The notes beneath the pieces were generated by a model. The model ran no database searches and was not told the origin of the DNA. It saw nothing but the letters and a program-made list of their open reading frames with translations. Shown piece after piece: positions 7,218 through 14,845 of a stretch of DNA of 52,194 nucleotides; position 1 is the stretch's first letter; every line of letters begins with the position of its first letter. Both the position numbers and the translations under genes were made by a program. This DNA comes from a bacterium (GTDB taxonomy: Bacteria > Patescibacteriota > Saccharimonadia > Saccharimonadales > SZUA-47). The DNA lies in NCBI GenBank assembly GCA_030427365.1, contig JAUHWW010000001.1:95963-148156 (forward strand), in the 5' to 3' direction.

Positions 7218-8391
7218 ATTTTGTTTTTTTGTCGTTAGAGTTAGTAACTTTTTTCTTTAGCGCTTCTTTACGTTTCGTATTGTTTTTTTTGTATTTTTTT
7301 GGCTTCTTGGTAGCGATCTTGCGGTAGTGTTTCTCAAGGTGCTCAGGTGGTTCTTTGAATAGTCGTCGTTTGTGTTCGCGCCGTTCGTAGCCGTGGTAGT
7401 AGTAAAGGATGAACAGCAATATCGCGACTGCAGCATAAACGGTGAAGAAGCGGAAGGTCCAGAAGGAGATATCAGCCACTGCACGGCTGATAATTGGCTG
7501 AATGACGTTGCTAGCAAATGTGCTGGCAGCTTCGTCTTGCGAGAAAACGCCCTCTAGCCAGTTGTCGGAACGCGCTGTGAAGAAGGTGAAGATGCCGAGG
7601 GTCAGTGCACCAAACAAAAAGCCGCGACCGAATCGTGTAAGTAAGCGACGTTTATTGCTGGCCAGCACATAGAGCAGGCCAGCACTGATGACAGCGGCGG
7701 CGATAGCAATAACCGCGCCGAGCTTCGCAATCTGCCAGGCAGGTGGCAAGAAAGAGACGGTGCTTTCCAGAGGTTTCGCTTCTCCATTTTCCGGATCTCC
7801 ACGGGTGATGTCATCGGCAGAAATAATCGGTTCCACAGGAGTAAAATCGTCATCAAGCGTGCGCGTTTTGAAGTCACTGAGTAATGCCTGAATATCGACA
7901 TTTGGTGGCAGGCAGGCAGCTTTGAACGGATCGACATCGAGTGAATCCGGCAGCGTTGTGCACGTTGGCAAGTCCATTAGCCGGGCTTCAGCGCGATCGA
8001 CGATATTGGAGCGGAAATCCTCTATTTCATCGCGAAAATCAATCGTAAATTGGATAGTTTCAGATTGCCCGTCGAGCCACGCGTAAAAACCATCGAGCAG
8101 CGTTTCAAAATTATTCTGCAATCGCTCAGGCGTAAACGAGTTGTTTGCCGCAGCAATCAAGGTATCGGTATCGAGGCTGCTTTCATTAATTTGATCTTTC
8201 GCTTGTTCCGCAGACGTTTTTACAAGCTCGCTAACAAATGAGTCATAGGCGCCACTTTGCTCCACCCAGCCTTTAACAGATGAAGAATTTGCGACAGTTT
8301 CGTTGAACGTCCAGCCGTAGGCAATAAAAAGCAAACTGCTAAAGAAAATGCTGGTGAGGATGAGTGCCGCTACTTTGCGTAAAAATCCCAC
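7216..8391 (-). CDS. Membrane protein with extracytoplasmic helical domain and basic tail
   Basis: 391 residues. An N-terminal membrane helix (about 7-28) is followed by a mostly helical, acidic extracytoplasmic segment of roughly 190 residues, three membrane helices clustered near 220-345, and a cytoplasmic tail extremely rich in Lys/Arg (about 350-391) that may bind RNA, DNA or ribosomes. The same plan, without the long tail, occurs in the protein at 43805-44656, so the two look like paralogues. Start GTG with a GGGGAG sequence upstream. It lies 18 bp after the 219-residue membrane gene and is probably cotranscribed with it. Function unknown. Confidence 0.8.
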   Translation of the reverse strand: MGFLRKVAALILTSIFFSSLLFIAYGWTFNETVANSSSVKGWVEQSGAYDSFVSELVKTSAEQAKDQINESSLDTDTLIAAANNSFTPERLQNNFETLLDGFYAWLDGQSETIQFTIDFRDEIEDFRSNIVDRAEARLMDLPTCTTLPDSLDVDPFKAACLPPNVDIQALLSDFKTRTLDDDFTPVEPIISADDITRGDPENGEAKPLESTVSFLPPAWQIAKLGAVIAIAAAVISAGLLYVLASNKRRLLTRFGRGFLFGALTLGIFTFFTARSDNWLEGVFSQDEAASTFASNVIQPIISRAVADISFWTFRFFTVYAAVAILLFILYYYHGYERREHKRRLFKEPPEHLEKHYRKIATKKPKKYKKNNTKRKEALKKKVTNSNDKKTK

Positions 8392-8409
8392 CGTACAGGT
8401 TGCTCCCCG

Positions 8410-9069
8410 TTAGAACCGTATGCGTCGTGAGGCACGCTCAACGGCATCTAGTTCACGCTGTTGGTAGGGAAGGACTTGGGACAAAGCATCGGTGATGGCT
8501 TGACCGTCTTCTGGGGCAAAATACAGCCTGATGGTGGGGGTGAGCTTGCTGAGTGTCTCGAGCCAAATACTCTCAATAGCACCTTCGCGAACGACTGAAA
8601 AAGAGCGGAATTCACTCATAGGGTAGGATTTATCATCAATTGCTAGCCCGTTTGTTGATAGCTTGTAGCGACGAATTTCTGGACGGCGCGCGGAGTAAAA
8701 CATAGCAGCAAAAGCAACGATGATAATGGTGATGGACGCAAGTAATTCACCGGTGATGAAATAGATGAGTGCTGCAACAACAGCGCCACCAGCGGCGGAT
8801 GCAGCGAACCATGTCGGCGATTTTTCATGAGCTATGTATTCAGATGCTGTCCACTCGATGGTAGCAATGTCGGTAGTGGGCTGGTCAGCGCCCTCGCCCG
8901 TGAAAGCCCATTCGCTGCTTGCTTCCGGGTCTTCAGGAGTAGGGGGTACTCCTGCCGCCTGCGGTTGCTCATTATTTGGAGCAGAAGCTTGCCCTGCCTC
9001 TAATTCAGTTTGCTCAGGTTTCCCTGGCGTGACGTTGTCTCCCGGCTTTGGCGTGTTGTCATCCTGCAT
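8410..9069 (-). CDS. Two-helix membrane protein with PH-like C-terminal region, unknown function
   Basis: 219 residues. The first ~70 are Pro/Glu/Gln-rich and probably disordered. Two membrane helices lie at about 88-107 and 110-126, preceded by the aromatic juxtamembrane EWTASEYIAHEKSPTWF. The C-terminal ~90 residues resemble a bacterial PH-type beta domain (YKLSTNGLAIDDKSYPMSEF). The start ATG follows TACAAT by six bases, leaderless. First gene of a two-gene operon with the 391-residue membrane protein. Role not known. Confidence 0.75.
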   Translation of the reverse strand: MQDDNTPKPGDNVTPGKPEQTELEAGQASAPNNEQPQAAGVPPTPEDPEASSEWAFTGEGADQPTTDIATIEWTASEYIAHEKSPTWFAASAAGGAVVAALIYFITGELLASITIIIVAFAAMFYSARRPEIRRYKLSTNGLAIDDKSYPMSEFRSFSVVREGAIESIWLETLSKLTPTIRLYFAPEDGQAITDALSQVLPYQQRELDAVERASRRIRF

Positions 9070-9097
9070 GTGCTTATTGTAACAGGAGTACTAAAAT

Positions 9098-9121
9098 GAA
9101 AAAAACTCACAGAAAGTGAGT
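9098..9121 (-). terminator. Terminator after the tRNA-Ser(GCT)-like unit
   Basis: On the minus strand: ACTCAC, loop TTTCT, GTGAGT, then a run of seven T. It lies just beyond the second copy of the tRNA-Ser(GCT) 3' end. Confidence 0.8.
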
Positions 9122-9128
9122 TAATTTT

Positions 9129-9190
9129 CTGGCGGAGAGAGAGGGATGGGCGACTGGCGCCGCCGAACCGAACCCCTTGCAGGGAACGAA
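9129..9190 (-). other. Partial tRNA-Ser(GCT) copy with T-loop insertion
   Basis: Reading the minus strand, a T-arm-like GGGGTTCG (9169-9176) is followed by about 21 bases with a GGCG/CGCC hairpin, and then 19 bases (9147 down to 9129) identical to the last T-loop-to-CCA stretch of tRNA-Ser(GCT) (9263 down to 9245). A CCCT-GCA-AGGG dyad upstream could mask the T-stem strand. The unit sits between two intrinsic terminators. No anticodon arm is seen. This is the third unit of the same design, after tRNA-Ser(CGA) and tRNA-Arg(GCG). Confidence 0.55.
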
Positions 9191-9207
9191 TCCTTTCTTC
9201 GGTAGAA

Positions 9208-9235
9208 GAAAAAAGACCAGGCATAAAACCTGGTC
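9208..9235 (-). terminator. Terminator of the tRNA-Ser pair
   Basis: Minus strand: GACCAGG (9235-9229), loop TTTTATG, CCTGGTC (9221-9215), then six T. Confidence 0.85.
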
Positions 9236-9245
9236 GCTCTTCTCC

Positions 9246-9338
9246 TGGCGGAGAGAGAGGGATTCGAACCCTCGCTGGGGGTTTCCCCCCACTATCGATT
9301 TAGCAAACCGACCCCTTCAGCCACTTGGGTACCTCTCC
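9246..9338 (-). tRNA. tRNA-Ser (anticodon GCT)
   Basis: 93 bases with encoded CCA and a long variable arm (GGGGGG-AAA-CCCCCC type). Acceptor GGAGAGG at the 5' end; anticodon loop TTGCTAA with GCT complementary to 9302-9304; T arm GAGGG-TTCGAAT-CCCTC. It reads AGC/AGU. It lies 19 bases downstream of tRNA-Ser(TGA) and is probably cotranscribed with it. Confidence 0.95.
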
Positions 9339-9356
9339 ATAGGAAATGGAAAACAG

Positions 9357-9447
<91 letters not shown>

Positions 9448-9476
9448 TGGTGCTGCAAGTTAGGGACTGGATGAGG

Positions 9477-9482
9477 ATTATA
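9477..9482 (-). promoter_or_regulatory. Extended -10 box of the tRNA-Ser pair
   Basis: TGTTATAAT on the minus strand (TATAAT at 9482-9477), a TGn-type extended -10, about 30 bases before the mature 5' end. No clear -35. Confidence 0.55.
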
Positions 9483-9525
9483 ACAGAGATAGAGCAGTTT
9501 TTATAGTCTCGTTAATCGTTTGGGA

Positions 9526-9933
9526 TCAGGTGTGTTGTACAAGTTCGCTAACTCTTTGCCTTATCTCATCTCTGATCTTGCGGGTATCCTCGAGTGAACT
9601 ACCTTTTGGGTCAGAGACCTCCCAATATTCATAGGATGGTAGTTTCGGCAGCCACTCTGGAATCGTTTCTGGCTCTGCCATGACGACGACTTTCTCGTAG
9701 TGCCGCGTCTCTTCTTCGTCGATTTGCGCGCGAATATTCCCCGAAACGTCTATGCCGAGCTCTTTCATCACGGCAATAATGTTCTCGCCCCCGCGCGTGC
9801 TGACCGTCGTTCCGCTATCGGCTACTCTCGTGCCGGCAGAATGTGCATCCTGTGAACCAGTAAGCTGATTGTAGAATGCTTCAGCCATCTGACTTCGCCC
9901 CGTATTCCCACGGCAAACAAATAGAATTTTCAT
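9526..9933 (-). CDS. Low-molecular-weight protein-tyrosine-phosphatase family protein
   Basis: 135 residues, close to the usual size for this family. The phosphate-binding loop C-x5-R is C7-R13 (VCRGNTGRSQ), and the general-acid Asp-Pro pair is D108-P109 (VSDPKG). The fold also covers thioredoxin-coupled arsenate reductases, but the extra cysteines of ArsC are absent, so phosphatase is the better reading. Start ATG six bases after CATACT on the minus strand. The substrate, a phosphotyrosine protein or small phosphate ester, cannot be told. Confidence 0.85.
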   Translation of the reverse strand: MKILFVCRGNTGRSQMAEAFYNQLTGSQDAHSAGTRVADSGTTVSTRGGENIIAVMKELGIDVSGNIRAQIDEEETRHYEKVVVMAEPETIPEWLPKLPSYEYWEVSDPKGSSLEDTRKIRDEIRQRVSELVQHT

Positions 9934-9975
9934 GGCCCTAGTATGTCACAGGGAGGTCGTGAACATGACAAACAA

Positions 9976-10524
9976 CTAAGTAGTTTGACCGGCGTGTTTA
10001 CCCTCAAGAATTTCTTCAACCATTTTGTCACAAAAAGCAGGCAGGTCATCAGGGTTACGGCTTGTCGTCAAACCCTCGTCGACGACCACTTCTTCGTCCA
10101 CCCATGTTGCCCCCGCATTCTCTAAGTCAGTTTTGAGACTTGGCCAAGAAGTGAGGGTACGTCCATCGACCACCTCAGCTTCTATGAGAAGCCAAGGCGC
10201 ATGACAGATAGCACTCACGGGCTTACCCTGCTCAAAGAAATCACGCACAAAATGTACTGCTTTTTCGTTGGTGCGCATAACATCAGGGTTCTTCACGCCC
10301 CCTGGCAAAACTAGCGCAGCGAAATCAGAGGCATCGGCGTCGTCCACATGCATTGCCACGTCAATAATTGTACCGTTCTTCCCAGTGATAGACCCCTCTT
10401 TATTTGATATAACCGTCACTGAAGCGTGCTCCTCATTTAGGCGCTCAAGCGGCTTTTTCAGCTCCGAGTCTTCAAAGCCATCCGTTGCCAAGATAGCGAC
10501 TCGTGTGTTTTCTAGTTTACTCAT
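9976..10524 (-). CDS. DJ-1/PfpI family protein (YhbO-like)
   Basis: 182 residues. The nucleophile elbow AICHAPW puts Cys107 next to His108, and Glu18 (DGFEDSEL) is the conserved acidic partner. This is the PfpI/YhbO type of the class I glutamine-amidotransferase-like fold, credited in other bacteria with glyoxalase or stress-protective roles; which applies here is unknown. A Shine-Dalgarno-like AGAGGA stands before the ATG, so this gene has a leader. It lies 42 bp upstream of the phosphatase gene on the same strand. Confidence 0.88.
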   Translation of the reverse strand: MSKLENTRVAILATDGFEDSELKKPLERLNEEHASVTVISNKEGSITGKNGTIIDVAMHVDDADASDFAALVLPGGVKNPDVMRTNEKAVHFVRDFFEQGKPVSAICHAPWLLIEAEVVDGRTLTSWPSLKTDLENAGATWVDEEVVVDEGLTTSRNPDDLPAFCDKMVEEILEGKHAGQTT

Positions 10525-10672
10525 TGTAATTCCTCTCTTTAATGTCTATATGATAGGACGGTTGTTATATATCGTCAGTTGAAAAACTAACAGTCGAGCT
10601 CCATCCGGGTTGTTGTCCTGCATACTCCACCGTTCGTTGCGGTATACTTTATCTAGCACAAGGAGGCGACGT

Positions 10673-11593
10673 ATGTTTTTTATCATTTTGATTGTTGCAG
10701 CGATTATTCTTTTGACTGGACTATTTACAGTTCGGCAGCAAACGGCGGCGATTGTCGAGCGATTCGGTAGGTTCAAGCGTATTGCGGGCGCAGGCTTGAA
10801 CTTTAAGATCCCACTGATTGACCGGATTGCAGGCCGAATCAGTTTGCGCGTGCGACAGCTCGATGTGCGAGTTGAGACAAAGACAAAAGACAATGTCTTC
10901 GTGTTCGTCATTGTCAGCGTGCAGTATTTTGTGATTCCTGAAAAAATCCAAGACGCATTTTATAAACTCCAGAACACCGAAGCGCAGATTACCAGCTATG
11001 TCTATGACGTGGTGCGAGCTCGGGTGCCAGGCATCACGCTCGATAACGTGTTTGAGACGAAGGATGATATCGCGCAAGCCGTGAAAGTAGAGCTCGAGCA
11101 AATTATGGATGACTTCGGGTACGGAATAGTGAAAACGCTGGTGACAGACATTGACCCAGATGCCAATGTGAAGCAGTCGATGAACAAAATTAATGCCGCT
11201 CAGCGTCTGCGTGTGGCTGCCGTGGAAGAAGCCGAAGCAGACAAAATTCGAGTCGTGAAGGCAGCAGAGGCTGAAGCCGAGAGCAAAGCACTCTCAGGAA
11301 AGGGTATAGCTGACCAGCGAACAGCTATCGTCAATGGCCTGCAGGAATCAGTAACTGAATTTAAGGAGAATGTCGCTGGCACGACATCACAAGATGTGAT
11401 GAACCTTGTGCTCATGACGCAGTATTTTGACACTTTGAAAGACGTCGGCCTCTCGAGCAACAGTAACACCATTATGATTCCACACTCACCAAGCGGTATG
11501 AACGACATCTCAGAACAATTGCGTAATGCGATGATTACCGCCAATGAAGTGACGAAAAAGAGCGGCGGCCGCAAAGCTCCCCCGGCAGCGTAG
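10673..11593 (+). CDS. SPFH/stomatin-family membrane protein
   Basis: 306 residues from the ATG preceded by AGGAGG (10661-10666); the upstream in-frame extension is rejected. One N-terminal membrane helix (about 1-18) is followed by a prohibitin-homology domain (ERFGRFKRI, then DVRVETKTKDNVFV), a coiled coil with repeated Ala/Glu (about 185-225) and a C-terminal stretch ending KKSGGRKAPPAA. The sequence resembles plant HIR-type and bacterial stomatin-like proteins, which form oligomeric membrane scaffolds. Usual partners such as NfeD are not adjacent. A GCGGTATACT box lies upstream (10639-10648). Confidence 0.9.
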   Translation: MFFIILIVAAIILLTGLFTVRQQTAAIVERFGRFKRIAGAGLNFKIPLIDRIAGRISLRVRQLDVRVETKTKDNVFVFVIVSVQYFVIPEKIQDAFYKLQNTEAQITSYVYDVVRARVPGITLDNVFETKDDIAQAVKVELEQIMDDFGYGIVKTLVTDIDPDANVKQSMNKINAAQRLRVAAVEEAEADKIRVVKAAEAEAESKALSGKGIADQRTAIVNGLQESVTEFKENVAGTTSQDVMNLVLMTQYFDTLKDVGLSSNSNTIMIPHSPSGMNDISEQLRNAMITANEVTKKSGGRKAPPAA

Positions 11594-11597
11594 ATAG

Positions 11598-12098
11598 CTA
11601 TATCAGCTCAAGGGCTTTCTTAACACGGACAGCAACAGATCCTGAACTCTCTGCCAAGGTCTTTTCTAGCAGTGTTCTCGTTGTCGACTTGTTACTATCC
11701 GATGCGGATTTCGCCAGTGTATAAAACGCCCAGGCTCGCACGATTGCTTTGGCATGTTTTGTATCTTGGTATGCAGCCTGATACACAGCAGGCTTGAGTT
11801 TGTCTGGAACATCGTGCGTCTGCAATATCTGATAGTAATGTAGTTTTGCTCCCCATTCGCTGTAATCTAGATAGGCTTTGGTGAATGATTCAAGCTGAGA
11901 GCCAGTGAGGATGTTTCCGGCATCAACCCAGGCTTTGATAAGCCATGAGTTCGCAATCTGTTTCTTCGCCGTTTCAGTGCTCCATGTAATTAGATGTGTA
12001 ATATCATCTGTCGCCATGCTTTGCAGAAGTGTCCGCAGGGGCTTCGGATTATTGCCATCAAATGCACTCACGGCACTTGCGTAGTCTGATGATTGCAT
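11598..12098 (-). CDS. Hypothetical all-helical protein (HEAT-like)
   Basis: 166 residues, soluble and predicted all-alpha, with repeated amphipathic helices such as LKPAVYQAAY and AKAIVRAWAFYTLAKSA, which suggests a HEAT/ARM-like solenoid. There are no catalytic motifs. The ATG follows TAGTAT by six bases (minus strand), leaderless. It ends four bases from the SPFH gene end, convergent. The tandem-helix texture resembles DNA-alkylation-repair solenoid proteins only superficially, and I do not assign that function. Confidence 0.65.
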   Translation of the reverse strand: MQSSDYASAVSAFDGNNPKPLRTLLQSMATDDITHLITWSTETAKKQIANSWLIKAWVDAGNILTGSQLESFTKAYLDYSEWGAKLHYYQILQTHDVPDKLKPAVYQAAYQDTKHAKAIVRAWAFYTLAKSASDSNKSTTRTLLEKTLAESSGSVAVRVKKALELI

Positions 12099-12150
12099 GA
12101 CCCTATACTACGTCTAGTAACACTACGCTGCAACGTTGTACACTAACCTC

Positions 12151-12603
12151 ATGAATATGTTTAAACCCGTGGGGGCAAAATCACCAGAAGAATATATCGC
12201 CATGCTCAACGAAGAGCGACGCGAAGCCATCGAGACGCTCGATACACTCATCAAAGACACCGTGCCAGAGCTGAAGCGCTGGTTTGCCTACAATATGCTC
12301 GGCTACGGGAAGTTTCAATACACGGATTACAAAGGCAATCCAGGCGAGTGGCCGATTATCGCCATAGCTAGCCAGAAAAACTACATGAGCTTGTATGTCT
12401 GCGCAATCGACCCGGTAGAGAAGGGCAAATACATTGCCGAAGTGCACGTCGATGACCTGTATAAAGACGGCGTGAAGCCAAATGTTGGAAAGAGCTGCAT
12501 CCGCTTCAAGAAACTTGATGATTTGAACCTCGACGAAGTCAGAGAGGTGCTGAAACAAGCTGCGAAAAACCCCGGCCTAGTCGGCGCCAAAGATAAAAAA
12601 TGA
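12151..12603 (+). CDS. DUF1801 (YdhG-like) protein
   Basis: 150 residues. The pattern PEEYIAMLNEERREAIETLD, then RWFAYNMLGYGKF and SCIRFKKLDDL, is typical of the DUF1801/iron-chaperone-like fold, whose biochemical role is unsettled. The start is placed at the ATG six bases after TACACT (12139-12144) rather than the upstream TTG. First gene of a three-gene unit with tag and a HAD phosphatase, joined by an ATGA overlap, which suggests a link to DNA repair or nucleotide clean-up. Confidence 0.8.
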   Translation: MNMFKPVGAKSPEEYIAMLNEERREAIETLDTLIKDTVPELKRWFAYNMLGYGKFQYTDYKGNPGEWPIIAIASQKNYMSLYVCAIDPVEKGKYIAEVHVDDLYKDGVKPNVGKSCIRFKKLDDLNLDEVREVLKQAAKNPGLVGAKDKK

Positions 12604-13163
12604 GCAAAATTCGCTGCGGCTGGGCAGGGAATGACCCCGATTACATCCGCTATCACGATGAAGAATGGGGTGTGCCGGTTCATGACGATGCAACAATGTT
12701 CGAGTTTTTGATCCTGGAATCCGCTCAGGCAGGCCTGTCGTGGCTGACGATACTGAAGCGTAGGGAAGGCTATCGGCGAGTATTTCACGACTTTGATCCC
12801 GTGAAAGTCGCCGCAATGACTGAGTCTGATGTTCTACAAGCGCTGCAAGACGAAGGCATTATCCGTAACAAACTCAAAGTACGAGCAACCGTTAAGAATG
12901 CGCAGGTTTTTCTCGACATACAGAAAGAGTTTGGTTCGTTCTGCGACTATATATGGTCGTTTGTAGATGGGAAGCCAATCAAAAATTCATGGGAAACACT
13001 CGATGATGTACCAGCTACCACCAAAGAATCGGATAGTCTCTCGAAAGATCTTAAAAAGCGCGGTATGAGTTTCGTTGGTAGCACCATCATGTATGCACAC
13101 ATGCAGGCAACAGGTCTTGTGAACGACCATGTCACTTCATGTTTCAGATATAATGAAGTCTGA
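12600..13163 (+). CDS. tag: DNA-3-methyladenine glycosylase I
   Basis: 187 residues, normal length. It removes 3-methyladenine from alkylated DNA by hydrolysing the N-glycosidic bond. The zinc-snap ligands are all present in the E. coli spacing: C6, H19, H177 and C181. The N-terminal RCGWAGNDP and YHDEEWGVP are family signatures, and the tail NDHVTSCFR is diagnostic. Translation is coupled to the gene before (ATGA) and after (TGATG) it. Very firm. Confidence 0.97.
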   Translation: MSKIRCGWAGNDPDYIRYHDEEWGVPVHDDATMFEFLILESAQAGLSWLTILKRREGYRRVFHDFDPVKVAAMTESDVLQALQDEGIIRNKLKVRATVKNAQVFLDIQKEFGSFCDYIWSFVDGKPIKNSWETLDDVPATTKESDSLSKDLKKRGMSFVGSTIMYAHMQATGLVNDHVTSCFRYNEV

Positions 13164-13804
13164 TGCAGAGAGATCACACCGTTATATTCGATTTTGATGG
13201 CACGCTGGCAAATACCGTCGAGCTGATTGCTCGCTTGTATAACGAGCACGCAGGCGAGTTCGGTGTGCTGCCAGTCAAAGAAGACGAATTCGAGAGTTTG
13301 CGGGAAATGGGGTACAAGAAAGCGATGAAACTCAAGAAAGTTCGCTTTAGCCGCTTGCCGAAAATGGTGCGCACGATTCTTAAGGAAATGCGGCAGCAGA
13401 TGGGGGAAGTGGAGCCATATGAGGGCATTATTGAAGTGCTTGAACGCCTGAAGGCGCGCGGCATTAGCATCGGTGTACTAACGTCGAATGAAAGCGGTCT
13501 TGTGCATGAGTTTCTGCGGGTGCACAATTTTCCGTCGTTTGATTTTGTCGTCAGTGAAAAGACCTATTTCGGCAAAGAAAAGGCACTAAAGCGCATTATG
13601 AAACGCCGTGGCCTGAACCGCGAAGACGTCATCTATGTCGGTGACGAGCCGCGTGACATTGTCTCTAGTAAAAAGGCTGGTGTGCGGAGCTTCGGCGTAA
13701 CATGGGGGCTCGGCGGCCGCACGGGCCTGATGAAGTCGCCGCCAGACCATCTGGTCAATACGCCTGATGAGCTGTACCAGGAAATTGTACGCGTCACGCA
13801 GTAA
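13163..13804 (+). CDS. HAD-family phosphatase (phosphoglycolate phosphatase-like)
   Basis: 213 residues. Complete HAD motif I FDFDGTL with D10 and D12, motif II LTSNES, and motif IV VGDEPRD. The helical cap between about 20 and 85 is of C1 type as in Gph/PpaX. Likely dephosphorylates a small phosphate ester such as 2-phosphoglycolate, a product of DNA end repair, which fits its place behind tag. Of four HAD proteins in the window, this is the only one with both catalytic aspartates. Confidence 0.85.
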   Translation: MQRDHTVIFDFDGTLANTVELIARLYNEHAGEFGVLPVKEDEFESLREMGYKKAMKLKKVRFSRLPKMVRTILKEMRQQMGEVEPYEGIIEVLERLKARGISIGVLTSNESGLVHEFLRVHNFPSFDFVVSEKTYFGKEKALKRIMKRRGLNREDVIYVGDEPRDIVSSKKAGVRSFGVTWGLGGRTGLMKSPPDHLVNTPDELYQEIVRVTQ

Positions 13805-13807
13805 GTG

Positions 13808-14245
13808 CTACCCGATTGGGTTGAAAGATTCTTTCTTGATTCGGAGTTTTAGGCTGTCGATTTTCCAGCGTCCAGCAACTTTGCGGAATTGGAAGTCATA
13901 CACACCGTCCATGCGGCGTACATATCGCTTGCCGTCCTTCATAGTGTAGTAGCGTGCTTCGATTTCGCTGGTTGCTTGAACTTCTTTTTTGCCAGTTCGT
14001 TCGACGTCCATCGCGCCAAGCTTGTGCCGGGCAGAGTAGTACAGATCGCGAAGCATGCGGCGCCAGCCATACAGCACATTGGCTGCGGCTTTTTTACCGG
14101 CTTCTTCTTGCGTGAATACGCTTTCGTCGATATACGGCGTTTCTGTGAATAATTGTTCTAGTTTGTCCCACTGTCCTTGGTCTCGATACTCCATGACTTG
14201 TTCAATGAGTTCGCGGATGTGAGCGTTGACTGCTGCTGAATACAT
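13808..14245 (-). CDS. NTF2/SnoaL-like protein under a CIRCE-like operator
   Basis: 145 residues from the internal ATG (MYSAAVNAHI), preceded by GAGGG; the 19-residue upstream extension is not used because it would run through the leader. An amphipathic N-terminal helix and a beta-rich second half (YDFQFRKVAGRWKIDSLKLR) with a WKI motif match the NTF2-like fold. No catalytic residues are evident, so a binding or chaperone-like role is possible. Promoter TTGCTA-17-TATCAT (14322-14294, minus) overlaps a CIRCE-like element, pointing to heat-shock control by HrcA. Confidence 0.65.
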   Translation of the reverse strand: MYSAAVNAHIRELIEQVMEYRDQGQWDKLEQLFTETPYIDESVFTQEEAGKKAAANVLYGWRRMLRDLYYSARHKLGAMDVERTGKKEVQATSEIEARYYTMKDGKRYVRRMDGVYDFQFRKVAGRWKIDSLKLRIKKESFNPIG

Positions 14246-14269
14246 ATTGATGTAACCCTCTTTCCTTTG

Positions 14270-14286
14270 CCGACTGATTTTGTCGG
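14270..14286 (-). promoter_or_regulatory. Leader hairpin of the NTF2-like gene
   Basis: CCGAC/GTCGG pair with a seven-base loop in the roughly 40-base leader, upstream of the GAGGG ribosome-binding site. Possibly a stabilising or thermosensing stem. Confidence 0.35.
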
Positions 14287-14315
14287 TCGCTACATGATAC
14301 ACGAGCTTTGCTCTA

Positions 14316-14342
14316 TTAGCAATAGCACAATGAGAGTGCTAA
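14316..14342. promoter_or_regulatory. CIRCE-like operator (HrcA site)
   Basis: TTAGCAATA, nine bases, GAGTGCTAA. The right arm is a perfect CIRCE half-site and the left arm matches TTAGCACTC at six of nine positions, with the canonical nine-base spacer. The element covers the -35 box of the minus-strand NTF2-like gene and lies about 30 bases upstream of the rlmH -10 box. HrcA is not encoded in the window. Confidence 0.6.
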
Positions 14343-14384
14343 TTTACCCCTGTATGAGCTCTACTTTACGGTATACTTCCTATT

Positions 14385-14834
14385 ATGATTGTAAGAATTT
14401 TGACGGTTGGCGAAAAAAGTTCGCCAGACCATGCAGCGCTGATCGCTGAGTATGAAAAACGCCTGCCAAAAACCCTGAATCTTTCCTGGCAGCTGGTCCA
14501 GAGCGGCCGCGGTGATCCAAAAAGTAGTATGCGCGCTGAGGCTGAGAATCTGCTGAGTAAAATCAGTGGCTCTGATTATGTCATCTTGCTGGATGAGACA
14601 GGGAAGCAACTTACATCACCCGGACTTTCAGAAAAACTATTCAACCTTGGGCGCGACGTCACGATTATTATTGGCGGGGCGTTCGGCGTCGACGAGGCTG
14701 TTACCCAGCGCGCGGATTTCGTATGGTCGCTATCAAAGCTTGTCTTCCCGCATCAGCTGGTGCGTATTATTCTGACTGAACAATTGTATCGGGCAGCAAT
14801 GATTCACCAAGGCCATCCATACCACCACTCTTGA
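14385..14834 (+). CDS. rlmH: 23S rRNA pseudouridine-1915 N3-methyltransferase
   Basis: 149 residues, a SPOUT-class methyltransferase that modifies helix 69 of 23S rRNA on the assembled ribosome. The SAM-binding trefoil-knot segment IIGGAFGVDE and the C-terminal signature EQLYRAAMIHQGHPYHH are diagnostic. The start ATG lies seven bases after TATACT (14372-14377), leaderless. It converges with the CarS-like gene. Confidence 0.96.
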   Translation: MIVRILTVGEKSSPDHAALIAEYEKRLPKTLNLSWQLVQSGRGDPKSSMRAEAENLLSKISGSDYVILLDETGKQLTSPGLSEKLFNLGRDVTIIIGGAFGVDEAVTQRADFVWSLSKLVFPHQLVRIILTEQLYRAAMIHQGHPYHHS

Positions 14835-14845
14835 GAAAGTAGAAT

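Noticed and set aside
4041-9147. Complete second tRNA genes after the terminators
   Set aside because: The copies lack D and anticodon arms and have interrupted T loops, so they cannot be functional tRNAs.
10610-10672. Upstream in-frame start of the SPFH protein
   Set aside because: The ATG at 10673 has AGGAGG at good spacing and begins the membrane helix directly; the extension is Arg-rich and covers the promoter.
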